Of a stretch of DNA of 64,000 nt, positions 11,241 to 21,401 are shown in pieces (the stretch's first letter is position 1; every line of letters begins with the position of its first letter). Source of the DNA: Zingiber officinale (Eukaryota > Streptophyta > Magnoliopsida > Zingiberales > Zingiberaceae); NCBI RefSeq assembly GCF_018446385.1, contig NC_056000.1, forward strand, positions 56,328,722-56,392,721. Direction: 5' to 3'. The notes under the pieces were generated by a model that searched no databases, had not been told where the DNA came from, and saw nothing but the letters and a program-made list of their open reading frames with translations. The translations under genes and the position numbers were made by a program.

Positions 11241-12873
11241 TGTGATACGGTGCATGATTGTGGGGTCAGTAAGATAATATGGTTAGGAGTCAAGACCACA
11301 GGATGGTCAGGAGTCAAGCTTACGTGGAGGTCAGAAGTTAAGCTTATGTGGAGGTCAGAAGTCTAGCCCTCGTGGAGGTCAGAAGTCAAGCTTGCGTGGC
11401 TGTGGTCAGAGTCCCAGCTGACGGGGCAGTTAAAGGATAGGATTCCAAGTTGGACCGGATCCATCCTCGATAGCAATCAAGAACGGGGCTCACAGGCCAG
11501 GTACAGCTGAGAATTGGATCCACAGGCCAAGTACAGCTAATGAGAGGGCCAGTAGGCCAGGTAAAGGCGTAGAAGGAAAGGCCTCAGGTGAAGCACAGAA
11601 GGTTAGGATACAGACCTGGCTTGCAAGTCGAGAAGTATAAGTCAGGGATAACAGCAGAAAGATGCAGGTCGGGATACAGACCTGGCATACAGGTCGGGAC
11701 GTACAAGTCATAGATAACAATAGACAGATGCAGGTCAGGCCTAGCGTACAGGTCGGGACGTACAAGACATAGATAACAACCATGGATAACAGTAGACAGA
11801 TGTAGGTCAGGATACAGACCTGGCATACAGGTCGGGACGTACAAGCCATGGATAACAGTAGACAGATGCAGGTCGGGATACAGACCTGGCGTACAGGTCG
11901 GGACGTATAAGCCATGGATAACAGTAGACAGATGCAGGTCGGGAAACAAACCTGGCATACAGGTCGGGATGTACAAGCCATGGATAACAGTAGACAGATG
12001 CAGGTCGGGATACAGACCTGACGTACAAGTCGGGACGTACAAGCCATGGATAACAGTAGACGGATGTAGGTCAGGATACAGACCTGGCGTAACCGACCTG
12101 GAGTACAGGTCGGAACGTGCAGGTCATGGGTAGCAGCGGACAGAAGCAGGTCGGGATACAGACCTGGCGTACAGGTCGGAGCGTGCAGGCCATGGATAAC
12201 AGCGGATAGATGCAGGTTGGGATACAGACCGGACGTACAGGTCGGGACGTACAAGTCATGGATAACAGTAGACAGATGCAGGTTGGGATACAGACCTCGG
12301 AGCACATACCTAGTGTCAAGGCACTACTAGACAAACAAGCCAGAGAATCATAATTGTTTGTCAGAGAATATCAGAGAATAATCAGTGTGTCAGGGAATAT
12401 GCTAACAGTCGGGGCTCATTACCCCTTTTGTTCTGCCGCCGGCCTATGAGGAGACGTCGCGTGTCATTCACCGCCAGACAAAGCCTGACAGCTGACATTC
12501 CCTGACACCTGCCAGGCCCCAGAAACATCCGTTGCAGTATAAAAAGGGATGCTTTGTCCCTTGTGCATGTATACTCACTCGTCATTTCTTACTCGTCTTT
12601 ACTTTTCGTCCTTTTTTCTGTGCTTCTGGGGAAAAAGTACCTGACTTGAGCATCGGAGGGCCTGACTCAGAGACTTTTTTCCTGATTTTTAGTCTCTAAC
12701 GACTCGTGGGCTCGTCTGAGTGTGCGCAGAGTAGTAGCGTCATCATCCTTCGTCATCAGTCTGTGCGAACTCTTCCTGAGGGGGCCAGGTAGATAGGACT
12801 CCGCGGTAACTTTCCGTCAACCTCCAATACATCAAGGCCCGCCTTCATCCGACTCAACTTCCGGACAGGATCA
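11241..12873 (+). mobile_element. 3' LTR of the Tat element
   Basis: Begins TGTGATACGG after the polypurine tract. Near its start (11290-11400) there are about four ~31-bp direct repeats around GTGGAGGTCAGAAGT. A 66-bp minisatellite fills the middle. A TATA box, TATAAAAAGG, lies at 12538-12547, so transcription should begin about 30 bp further on. The end at GGATCA (about 12873) is a visual guess. Confidence 0.65.
11600..12300 (+). repeat. 66-bp minisatellite inside the LTR, about 10 units
   Basis: GACAGATGCAGGTCGGGATA recurs with spacing of 66 bp in the best-kept part (about 11861, 11927, 11993), with somewhat shorter or longer units at the edges. 66 is a multiple of three, so several frames stay open and give repetitive 22-residue peptides on the minus strand. 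These are not genes. Confidence 0.85.
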
Positions 12874-13430
12874 TGAAGTATTTAGTGAAAAAAAGAAATA
12901 AAAAAGATAAGAACTGTATACGTTTCTTAAAAATTGTAGACTGGCACATGTTTAAGCTAAAATCATGATCCACTATTAAACAACATTGAACCCATTCCAA
13001 CTATTGTGGGTAAACCACTATTAAACAACATTGAGCATAAATAAATTCAAAGATGACAATTTTTGGGTAAGAGCATAACAACAAAAAGAAGAACACCTGA
13101 AAATTTTCAGAAGTTTATTGATGGATCTAGAAAATTTTAATTGGATTCATATCAACTACTGTGGGTTTTTAAAGTGCTCCAGAGTCCAAATATATCTTTT
13201 ATTAATTTTAAAAAATAACATCACAACGATAGTATTAGTGTTTAAATTATGATGCTCATTTTTAAAATTCAGTATCATAATTGTACGTTGGTGTTTAAAA
13301 ACCAGTATTATAAAAAAATAGAAGAGATGAAAGAGAAGAGATAAAAGATGTTTTACATGAAAGAGGACAAAGGAAAAAGGAAAGAGAAAAAGATGTTTTA
13401 CAAGCATCAATTTGTAGCACTAGAGTGGAG
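12874..13430. other. AT-rich intergenic sequence
   Basis: No gene or recognisable element. It holds a short direct repeat around CCACTATTAAACAACATTGA (about 12970 and 13016). Confidence 0.5.
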
Positions 13431-13467
13431 ATCTCGATCTTCCTCACTTCCTTTGTTGCTGCATGTC

Positions 13468-13558
13468 ATGGATCCTGGCTCCGTTCCTCGCACCATCTAG
13501 GACATCTTCAAGGACTATAGCGGGCGCCGAGCCAGCATCATCCATACCCTCACCCTTG
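13468..13558 (+). pseudogene. Orphan first exon of an ALFIN-LIKE PHD-finger gene
   Basis: From ATG 13468 the reading is MDPGSVPRTI, stop, then DIFKDYSGRRASIIHTLTL, followed by a donor-like GGTAACTCC at 13558. This matches the N-terminus of plant ALFIN-LIKE proteins (PRTVEEIFKDFSGRR, then an ALT-like end), nuclear histone-H3-tail readers with an N-terminal Alfin domain and a C-terminal PHD finger. The family's first intron falls at about this point. A TAG at 13498-13500 replaces a codon that is usually Glu. I found no further exon (no YGxPNxxWEVNLPAEEVPPELP-like stretch) in the next 3.6 kb, so this is a truncated fragment. GC-rich compared with its flanks. Confidence 0.7.
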
Positions 13559-16500
13559 GTAACTCCTCCCTCTCAAACTCCTCTAACCTTTTTTTTTTTG
13601 TCATTGACTGATCATGATCTTAGCTTAAGCCCTATCTGTGTAGCATGTGCTAGTCAGCACATTTCAAGAAACATATACAATTCTTATCCTTTTGTTTTTT
13701 TACTAAACACTCCATTTTTAAAATGATTTTTACTACAGTTTGTTAGTTATTATCATTTTGAGGATGTAATTGCAGTTAATATATACTTAATACAACAATT
13801 CATGTAAGTGGCTTCTCTAACAGCAATTACTGGGCTAGCTGTTGGATGTCATGACACCATAAATCCATGAATCTATAACTTGTTAACTAGGCATGGAATG
13901 AGGATAGTCTTGTATTAACTAGGCATGGGATGAGGATAGTCTTGTTAACTAGGCATTGATCCGACTAACAAACCGATCCAAATTTCAAAGTCAAGATCAA
14001 ACGGTTGTTTAACTGTCATAATTAGAACCATGCATTGTTATTATATGTTTTAGAACTCCTAGAAAACATTAGAAACATTTTCTTAGGTTACAATATTTGA
14101 ATTGTGCTTTAATGACAAACATAGTTATTAGGATGGGTGCCATAGAAGATCTTAGGATGGATTTATTATAAACACATTGAGAGTGAGTGTAATATGAATA
14201 GGAAAGGAGGATATATTATGTTATTCTTTCTTTGTACATTAAATATGGGCAAAAAGAGCAGCACTTTCTATGATTTTCATTAAAAATATTAAAGTAACAT
14301 TTCAATATATTTCTCATCTTAAAAATAATCTTATTTCAATGTTATTATAGCAGTTAAAATTATAACTATTAAAATATATAATAAAATTATTCAAAATTAC
14401 TATACATAAAAAAATATTATTATATTAAAATAATCAAAATTATTCAAATTGGATCAAAATAGCTTTAATTTGGTAAAACTATTTTTAAATTATTATAGTA
14501 GCTATGTCACAATTCTGTGTTTAAATCATTATTGTAGCATGCATGTGTTCAGGCCTGACCCTAGAGGAAGGCCACACTAGGCGATGACCTTGGACTTAGA
14601 ATTTGGGGGTTTAATTTTTTTGTATATTATATGATATAGATATGTAGATATGTTGTTGGGGCCTTGGGTAGTTGTGCCCAAATTCAGATTTCAAATTTTT
14701 TTCCTTATTTCCATTAATGATATTGTCTTTTCCTTTTACCCTTTTAAGTTGTAATTTGCAAAGTGACAAATGGAAAATTAGGGATTTGTTACAAAGTGCA
14801 ACAAACGTTTTGCAAGCTGTTGCTAGATGCATCTCCTTTTCTTCTTCTTTCGCTCATTTAAAGTCTTCAAAATTATTTTTTATGATGTTGCTGTGTCATT
14901 AATTTCTTTCCCTTTTCAAGGCTTTCTTTTACCGTTATTTGTGAAAATTTCTAAGATATGACTTTTTTTTTTATTTATAGAGATGATAAACACTAACCTG
15001 TTTTTTCTATTAATCGTGTACTACAAAGTTAATACCTTAACTCATAAATTTCAATCTTTAATATCTATTTTTTGCATATTTGAAATTTTAAGTTTCCGAG
15101 AATTAAATTTTTTCATTGTGAACTTCAGTTGTCATTATGAAAGTGCACTAAAAGTTTTGTTAGATTTAGTCATTCAGAGGAGAATTTTGTTCTATATGCA
15201 ATTTTAAATTTCTAATGCATCGGGTACTTCTTCCAAACTCATATTCAAATTGTTTACAAATTTTGGTAAGGCTCGGTTCTTCCTTCATATTTCATATTTG
15301 ACAATTATATTTTTTGATTTTTGTTTTTTTAAATAAGTTACAGATTTATGAAATTAGAAATTTGAATTGAAAAAGATATTTTGAAAAATCTCGAAACTGA
15401 TAATATTATAGAAATTTTTTAATAAAAATGCTAAAAGAAGTAGTTATAGATGAATTATATATTATTTAAAATTTATTTGGGATCTCATTCTATTATTTCG
15501 CCCGGGCCTCTTGACTAAGTTAGTGTGATTTTAATCATTTTAAAATAATTTTAATTATGTTGATAAAAAATAATTTGACATAAGAATATTCAATGTTAGT
15601 AATTTTGATCAAATTAAACTATTTTTTTTTTAAATGAGAAGGTTAACATAATAAGTATTGACTTAACTGTTAAAGGATGGAAAATATGTTAAAGATATCG
15701 TTTTAATCTTTTTTTAATAACAAACGTCTGTTTGAGGAAAATAACAATAATAAGGATTTTCCTTTTAATTTTTATCCCATTAAAAATTGGGAAAGTAGAA
15801 AAGTGATACATAATATAATACCAGCAAATAGAAAAAGCAAAACTCATCAGTTTTCGAAGGAGGAGATATTAACTGAAAATGATTATTGAGAAAAAAATCT
15901 TAAATTAATTAAATAAATAGTTTAAATAATATTAATCTTATTTGAAATCGATGAAAGTTGGACAACCGGTGAACTGACTTCAAACTTGTCTTAAAAACGA
16001 TCTTAAAACAGGAACATTTGTATCTGTAGTGATGAGACCTTTTTATAATATCTTTGTAATCTCTCTCATTAGATATCATATTATATTGAGGGAAATGTTA
16101 AATCATTATATTTTTTACTATATTGATAGTCCCATGCTCGATTATACATCATATTATGTTGAGGGAAATATCAAATCATTATATTTTTAATGTATTGATA
16201 ATCTCATTGCCGATATCCTGTATCCATATAATAATACTATCGCTTCTAACATTTCACGTATAGCATTTATTGCAAGATTAGCCTGTATACCACAGAGCTT
16301 GTTGGGCTTTCAGGGGTAGGCTACATAAGAGGAGTTTTAGTAGGAGCCCAATGGGATAATGCAACATATAAGTACATAACCTCTGGTCTCGGGCGGATTG
16401 ATTTAATGGTGTGCATGTTCATTTATAAGGAATTGAGGGGAGCTGAGTCAGAAGGATTCAACCGGAATAGGATAGGAATTGGTCGATCAGATTATGGAGT

Positions 16501-17165
16501 CGGATGGAGCATAACCCTTAGGGGTCGAAGGAATCCGACTGATCAAGTGCATCAGATCCACCTGAGAAACGTGGAGTCAAGCCTTGAAATTTTAAGGGGC
16601 CGATCAAAACGATGCTTCTAGACTAGTCGAAAGGATAGCAGGTAGGAGTAATCTGATTAGTTGAAGATCCTATGAAAGATCAAGTCAGAGGAAAATGAGC
16701 CTAATTGAATGAAACATAATCCCCTTGGAGTCGGGTGAACCCGATCGACAATATATTTCTAAAAGGACCATAGTGCGGTGAGTCACCATTGTTGGAGGTC
16801 TGCATGTCCAATCGACATTCCCCATTGCATTAACCTGACTGGATTTTGACCATCTCGTCAGCAAAATGATTGACCATCTGGTCTACATGGAGACTTCCAA
16901 TATCCATAGTATCAGTATCCAAAAACCTAAAGAAGTAAAAGATAAAAATAATCCTAAACAATGATAAAAATTATTCAGAACCAAACGACTTTAAACGATT
17001 TTTTTAGACCAGAAATTGGAATGTTATGGATTTTATCCAGTAATCAATCTTAGATTCAATTTGATTAGTTAAAGGTCACTTACTTCAACCCGAATTAAAA
17101 GTTACCGATTAAAATTACCCGCTCATGGTTACTGATCAATCAAACTCAGCTGCTCCGCATAAAAA
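13559..17165. other. AT-rich intergenic sequence
   Basis: About 3.6 kb with no gene I can support. At 14540-15520 a stretch bounded by 'GGCCTGACC' and 'CGCCCGGGCCTC' may be a decayed DNA-transposon remnant, but no transposase motif is visible. At 16060-16170 two similar ~70-bp segments (ATCATATTATATTGAGGGAAAT) form an imperfect direct repeat. At 16400-16870 GC content rises, possibly an old LTR piece, without supporting ends. Confidence 0.45.
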
Positions 17166-17365
17166 ACAATACAACAAGAGAAGTTTATTAAGTAGTAACT
17201 ACAAACGATAGCATAATAATACAGCAAAACTAGGTAGAATTAGTTGAATATTGTTTGAAAAAAAAAGAAGTCTACAAATAAATATATAACAGATCAATTG
17301 CACAAAAATTAACCAAGCATATAATTGCATAAACTTAATCAACAATGAAGCATGCTTAATTTCAG

Positions 17366-20352
17366 TCAGAGCATAGTCTTTGAAGCCTTCCTGACCAGCA
17401 AAATCCAACACATAACTCGGTAGATGATGAAGAAGAAGCACATGATCCCGACGTTCATCCATCTGGAGTCCTTATCCAGCCCTCTCGCCCTCAGCACATC
17501 TCCGCCGGTGAGCAAGCACGCGCCTCCATGCCCAACGGAGAAGCATTCGTCCCTCACGCTCCAGTACTCGTTGATGAGTAGGGCGTCCAAAGGGTACCTG
17601 TAGAGAGAGAGGTAGTACATGAAGATCCAGTACTTGGGGATGCTCTCCTTGGGGATGAAGTAGCCCGAGAACAGGAAGAAGACCCCCAGGAAGACGCAGA
17701 TGAGGGAGTTTCCCAGTATGAAATCCGGCGAGACTGCGCTGAGGAAGAGCACCAGAGAACTCGCCATCAGAACGATCAGCCACACCACCAAAACGAAGAA
17801 GGAGAAGGCGGCGAAGGAAGGGTTGAGACCCACGAGCCAGTAGACGGGGACGGCGAAGAGCAGAGCCACGACGAGCAGGAAGGGGAGGAAGACGATCGTG
17901 TTGGCCGCGACGTAGGAGGAGAGCCGGTACGTGCTCCGCGAGGCCTCCCGCATCAGCACGCGCCGCTCCTGGAGGAAGATGGGAAGTGCTTCGACTGTGG
18001 AGGAGAGGAGGAAGCTGAGGCTGAAGGCGAAGAGGCCCAATCTCTCGGCGACGCCCTCGGCGTCCGGCTCCACGTGCAGGTACACGCTGCCGAGTCCCAG
18101 CCCGCCGACCACGGCCTGCAGCGTGCGCGCCAGGAACAGCTGCTTCGTTCGGTAGATGATCTTCCAGAATCGCAAGCTCAGGATCTTGATCTCCTCCATG
18201 CGGGAGCAGTAGCAGCTGTGAAAAATTTCTGCGTCTAATGCTAAATCTTTGCTAAGCTTGTTCTTGTAATCATAAGTCTCTGTCTCTGTCTCAGGAGGCA
18301 ATTTCGAAGAGTGAAAGTCCTCAAGCTGCTGAATGATCTCCATGGCGAACTCTAGAGGATTGAGCTGAGTTGGTATTGTGAATCCCAGTCTTGCGATCGT
18401 CTGGGTGAGAGATTCCAGGCTGCCATAGTGAGCTACCTGTCAAAGTATAGCAAGCATAACTAATCCTGAAAGTCATGAAAATTTTCTATAAACCATTACA
18501 GTTATTTTGGAAAATATAGATGGATCATCACGGACACCCTAGTATGTATCATGAGTGTCTTGCCTCGCACTGTGCCCTTGACCCCTTCGGCTACCGTGAT
18601 TAATCCCCCTCGTGATAGTCTTGGGCGAGGTCCACGGGGGCGCTGGGGGCGAGCGTTATCGCCTTTTTGCCCAATGAGTATCTTGCCTCGGGACCCCATA
18701 GGTCATCTGAGTTGGTATGTGGTGGGATGCTTGTCACATAAGGTCGCGGGGTCGAAACTCGGGATAGTCGATCGGGGCATAAATTCCCGGTCCCTGTGCA
18801 ACTCACCCCACCTGCCACATGTTCGCTCAGGATGCTATGATTTACCTCCCTCATGATGGCCTTGGGTCGGGTGCGGCGGGGGCGTTGGGGGTGAGCGATT
18901 TCGCCTTTTGCCACATGAGTGTCTTCCCTCGAGTCCCTTCGGATGGGTTTAGTGGTTAGTAGAGGTGTTATCATAATGAGATATGGAGTTCGAATCTCGA
19001 TAAAGTCGAGGTAAATATCTCCTTTATGTGCTAATCACTATTCCAAAGGTTAGTAGCCGTCCGTGATTTACCTCCTCTGTGTTGACCTTGGGACGGATTG
19101 ACGGAGACGCTGAGAGCAAACGTATTCACTTTTATTGCCACAATGAGTGTCTTGCCTCGAGCACCGTAGACATACGAAGTGTCATGTAATCAAACTCTCA
19201 TTACATTGAGTGCAAGTTCATCAATTTTTCTCAAGTACCGGAAACTTCATATACTTGACTGTCTTTTTACCTGACTCATTAAACCTGACTAATTCTAAAG
19301 ATGAAGACTCAATAAAATTTTTTCAGCGATCATTAAAATAAATTTAGAAATGTGATGTTCTAGAATTGCCTTTCCAGGAATGTTGCATCGTAGCCTAGGC
19401 ACAACATGATCCTAGGAGATAGGACTGGCTCCCAAGAACTTTACAAGTTCATAATGAATTGTTGCATGATATAACTGAAGAAAATTGATAATCGTCATCA
19501 ATTATGATTGTAAGAGTGAGCAGGGGATACCTTCCCGTGGGAGAGGAGCAAGAAGGTGGAGACGTACTGAAGAATCCGATAGCCCGGCTGGTGGATTGTG
19601 AGGATGACGACCTGCCGCCTGCTCCGCGCCATGGCCGCCAGCAGCTGCACCACCTGCAGCGCCGAGGCGCTGTCCAGCCCCGAGGTCGGCTCGTCCAGCA
19701 GAAGGACCGGCGGGTCATCTATCACGTCCACGCCGATGGCCACCCGCTTGCGCTCTCCGCCCGACACTCCCCGCCGCTCCTTGTCGCCAACGTAGCTGTC
19801 AGCCACCTGCTCCAGCCCCAGCTCCCTCACCAGCGCCTCCACCTTCTCCTCCCGCTCACCCGCGCTCGCACCCCGCAGCCGCAGCTGCGCGCTGAACGCC
19901 AGCGTCTCCCTCACCGTCAGAAGCGGCAGCAGGTTGTCCTCCTGCGTCACGAACCCACACAGCTTCCGCAGGCGGGGCGCGCTGGAGACGTGCCGGCCGT
20001 CGAGGGAGACGGCGGTGGCCGTGGAACTGGAGGCACCGGCGCGGCCAGAGATAACGCGGAGGAGCGTGGATTTACCCGCGCCGCTTGGGCCGACGACGGC
20101 GAGGAGCTCGGAGGAGGCGGCAGCGAAGGAGACTGAATTTAGGAGGTGGCGTGCATGGCTGGGCGAGTGACTACTCCGGCGGCGGAGGAAGGTGGAGGTG
20201 GAAGAGGGGTGGATAGAGTAGGATAGATTGGAGACGAGTAGGGCGGTGGTGGCGGCGGTTGTGGAAAGTGGAGAGGAGGAGGAAGATGGAGAGGAGGAGG
20301 AGGAGAAGGAGGAGGAGCTGGGGTCGAGGCCTGCAACCGTCTGATAGTCCAT
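17366..20352 (-). CDS. ABCG half-size transporter (WBC subfamily), ABCG10/ABCG5-like
   Basis: Two exons: 20352-19531 (274 codons) and 18436-17366 (stop TGA at 17366-17368), giving 630 residues, normal for the family. Donor AAG|GTATCC and acceptor GACAG|GTAGCT are canonical, phase 0. N-terminal nucleotide-binding domain: Walker A GPSGAGKS at residues 88-95, Q-loop Gln137, signature VSGGE 196-200, Walker B LLLDEP near 217-222, H-loop His254. Exon 2 carries the ABC2-type membrane domain (about residues 380-625, six hydrophobic segments, with a short FSVGHGGAC extracellular loop). Half-transporters work as dimers in the plasma membrane and export lipids, cutin or suberin precursors or hormones; the substrate here is unknown. 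The start is the only upstream Met before a Ser-rich, low-complexity N-terminus. All key residues are present, so it looks functional. Close Arabidopsis relatives are, as I recall, intronless. Confidence 0.93.
18437..19530 (-). other. Intron of the ABCG gene
   Basis: A 1094-bp GT-AG intron separating the nucleotide-binding and membrane halves. Over half of it (18549-19160) is a SINE array in the opposite orientation. The rest is AT-rich. Confidence 0.85.
18549..19160 (+). repeat. Tandem SINE array (one partial and two fuller copies)
   Basis: A ~17-bp motif, ATGAGTGTCTTGCCTCG, occurs four times (about 18549, 18673, 18914, 19144) with one or two changes, and separates units of 123, 242 and 229 bp. 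The two longer units carry pol III-like boxes: box A-like TTTAGTGGTTAGT and box B-like GAGTTCGAATCTC (about 18951-19000), and GGGTCGAAACTCG (about 18749) in the other. A shared 3' body runs from GTGATTTACCTCC through CTTGGGTCGG to TTGCCAC. The first unit has only the 3' body. tRNA-derived SINE family; the exact family is not named. Confidence 0.7.
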
Positions 20353-20648
20353 AACGATCTGCGGAGATGGTGCTAAAAACAGAAAAGGTTAAAGAAGATG
20401 GAGAATTATATGAAGAGTAGAGTAGAGTAGAGTAGGAAAGGAGATTGTAAATGGAGAGTTTGGTGAAGTAGAGGAGACGACGACGACGTTGTTGATCAGG
20501 GCATCTGGAAGAAGGCCGGGAGTTGGAACTAACTTGGAGTGGTTTTTCTGTGGGCGGGGGAGGGTTGGCACTGTTAGCTCACCAGAATGCAGAAAATGAA
20601 TATTTAAGCATAAATATACCGAGGAACACTGATTGAGATTTTGTGAAA

Positions 20649-20656
20649 TTTTTATA
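20649..20656 (-). promoter_or_regulatory. Candidate TATA box of the ABCG gene
   Basis: Minus-strand TATAAAAA about 300 bp upstream of the ATG at 20352. It would imply a 5' leader of about 270 bp. Sequence evidence only. Confidence 0.35.
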
Positions 20657-20769
20657 CCTTCTTGCAATTTTATTACTAAATAAATTATGTTCGTTTAAGG
20701 ATATCCTGCAATTATTCTGGTAATTTTATGTATGGAAATTTTAAAATTTTAATTTAATTTCAAATTAGG

Positions 20770-20772
<3 letters not shown>

Positions 20773-20811
<39 letters not shown>
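20773..20811. repeat. Poly(T) tract, 39 bp
   Basis: Uninterrupted run of T about 420 bp upstream of the ABCG start. It could be the poly(A) end of a minus-strand retroposon or replication slippage. No attached element is recognisable. Confidence 0.9.
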
Positions 20812-20812
<1 letters not shown>

Positions 20813-21290
20813 TTGACCTTTGGAGCTAATAGTATGGTGCCTTTTTTTTACCTTTCTTTTCCTTACAACTTGAATTGAATTATTTAAAAATTATCTTTCT
20901 TTGTTTTTTTCACAAAAATAAAAAGCCCCTGCAGATTTTATAAATCATCAAAGGCGTTCCTTTTTCTCATATTTTCACAATTTATGGACCAGAGGATCCG
21001 CTCTTCTATAACATGTAACAGTTAATATTCTAAAAAGCGTTAATATTTTCTCATATTCCCACCGCCCAATGCGTAGGAGGATTTTTTTTCTCTGCCAATC
21101 GATTGACCTAATTGATTGACAGTGCTCAATTGATCGGCTAATCTATTATAAAGGCTTCTTTAAGAAAAAAATATGCATTATTTAATTTTTTTGAAATAAT
21201 AAAAATATACAAAATGAGAAGGAGCAAAATATTAATTTGTTAAACTTCAATGAAAATTGAAAATAGAAAAAGGATACAAAATAACTCATA
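20812..21290. other. AT-rich sequence left of the hAT coding region
   Basis: No gene. At 21095-21150 a short segment with AATCGATTGACC, AATTGATTGAC and AATTGATCGGC matches the array at 25740-26165, so it probably marks the left subterminal region of the hAT element. Confidence 0.5.
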
Positions 21291-21401
21291 TAATTCTATA
21301 TCCTTAATTCTTCTTTTAGTTCATCTCTATATTTCTCTAATACTTTCTCTGTATTAGATTCAAACTCAAAATCCATGACATCTTTCTTTTCTTCCTCATC
21401 C

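Larger units (their letters stand above)
1..12873 (+). mobile_element. Ty3/gypsy LTR retrotransposon, Tat-type, 3' half
   Basis: The element enters from the left edge, so its 5' LTR, gag, protease and reverse transcriptase lie outside. In order it shows RNase H and integrase regions on +, two related antisense ORF blocks on -, a 73-bp tandem array, a further antisense coiled-coil ORF, a polypurine tract and a 3' LTR beginning TGTGATACGG at 11241. Extra antisense ORFs between pol and the 3' LTR, and tandem repeats in the 3' untranslated region, are known traits of the Tat lineage (Ogre/Retand relatives). The coding parts are broken in several places, so it is a fossil. The right end is placed at a CA near 12873 by eye only, because no partner LTR is in the window. 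Age cannot be judged without the other LTR. Confidence 0.8.

Noticed and set aside
11490-12305. Long minus-strand reading frames with Cys/Pro-rich repeated peptides
   Set aside because: They arise from the 66-bp minisatellite; overlapping frames are equally open and none has gene-like composition.
14540-15520. Possible DNA-transposon remnant between GC-rich ends
   Set aside because: No transposase motif, no convincing inverted ends and no target duplication; left as anonymous intergenic sequence.
16400-16870. GC-richer segment that might be a solo LTR
   Set aside because: No TG...CA boundaries with a target duplication could be found, and no partner in the window.
19504-20136. 210-codon plus-strand reading frame
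   Set aside because: Shadow of ABCG exon 1, a GC-rich coding exon on the opposite strand; no motif of its own.
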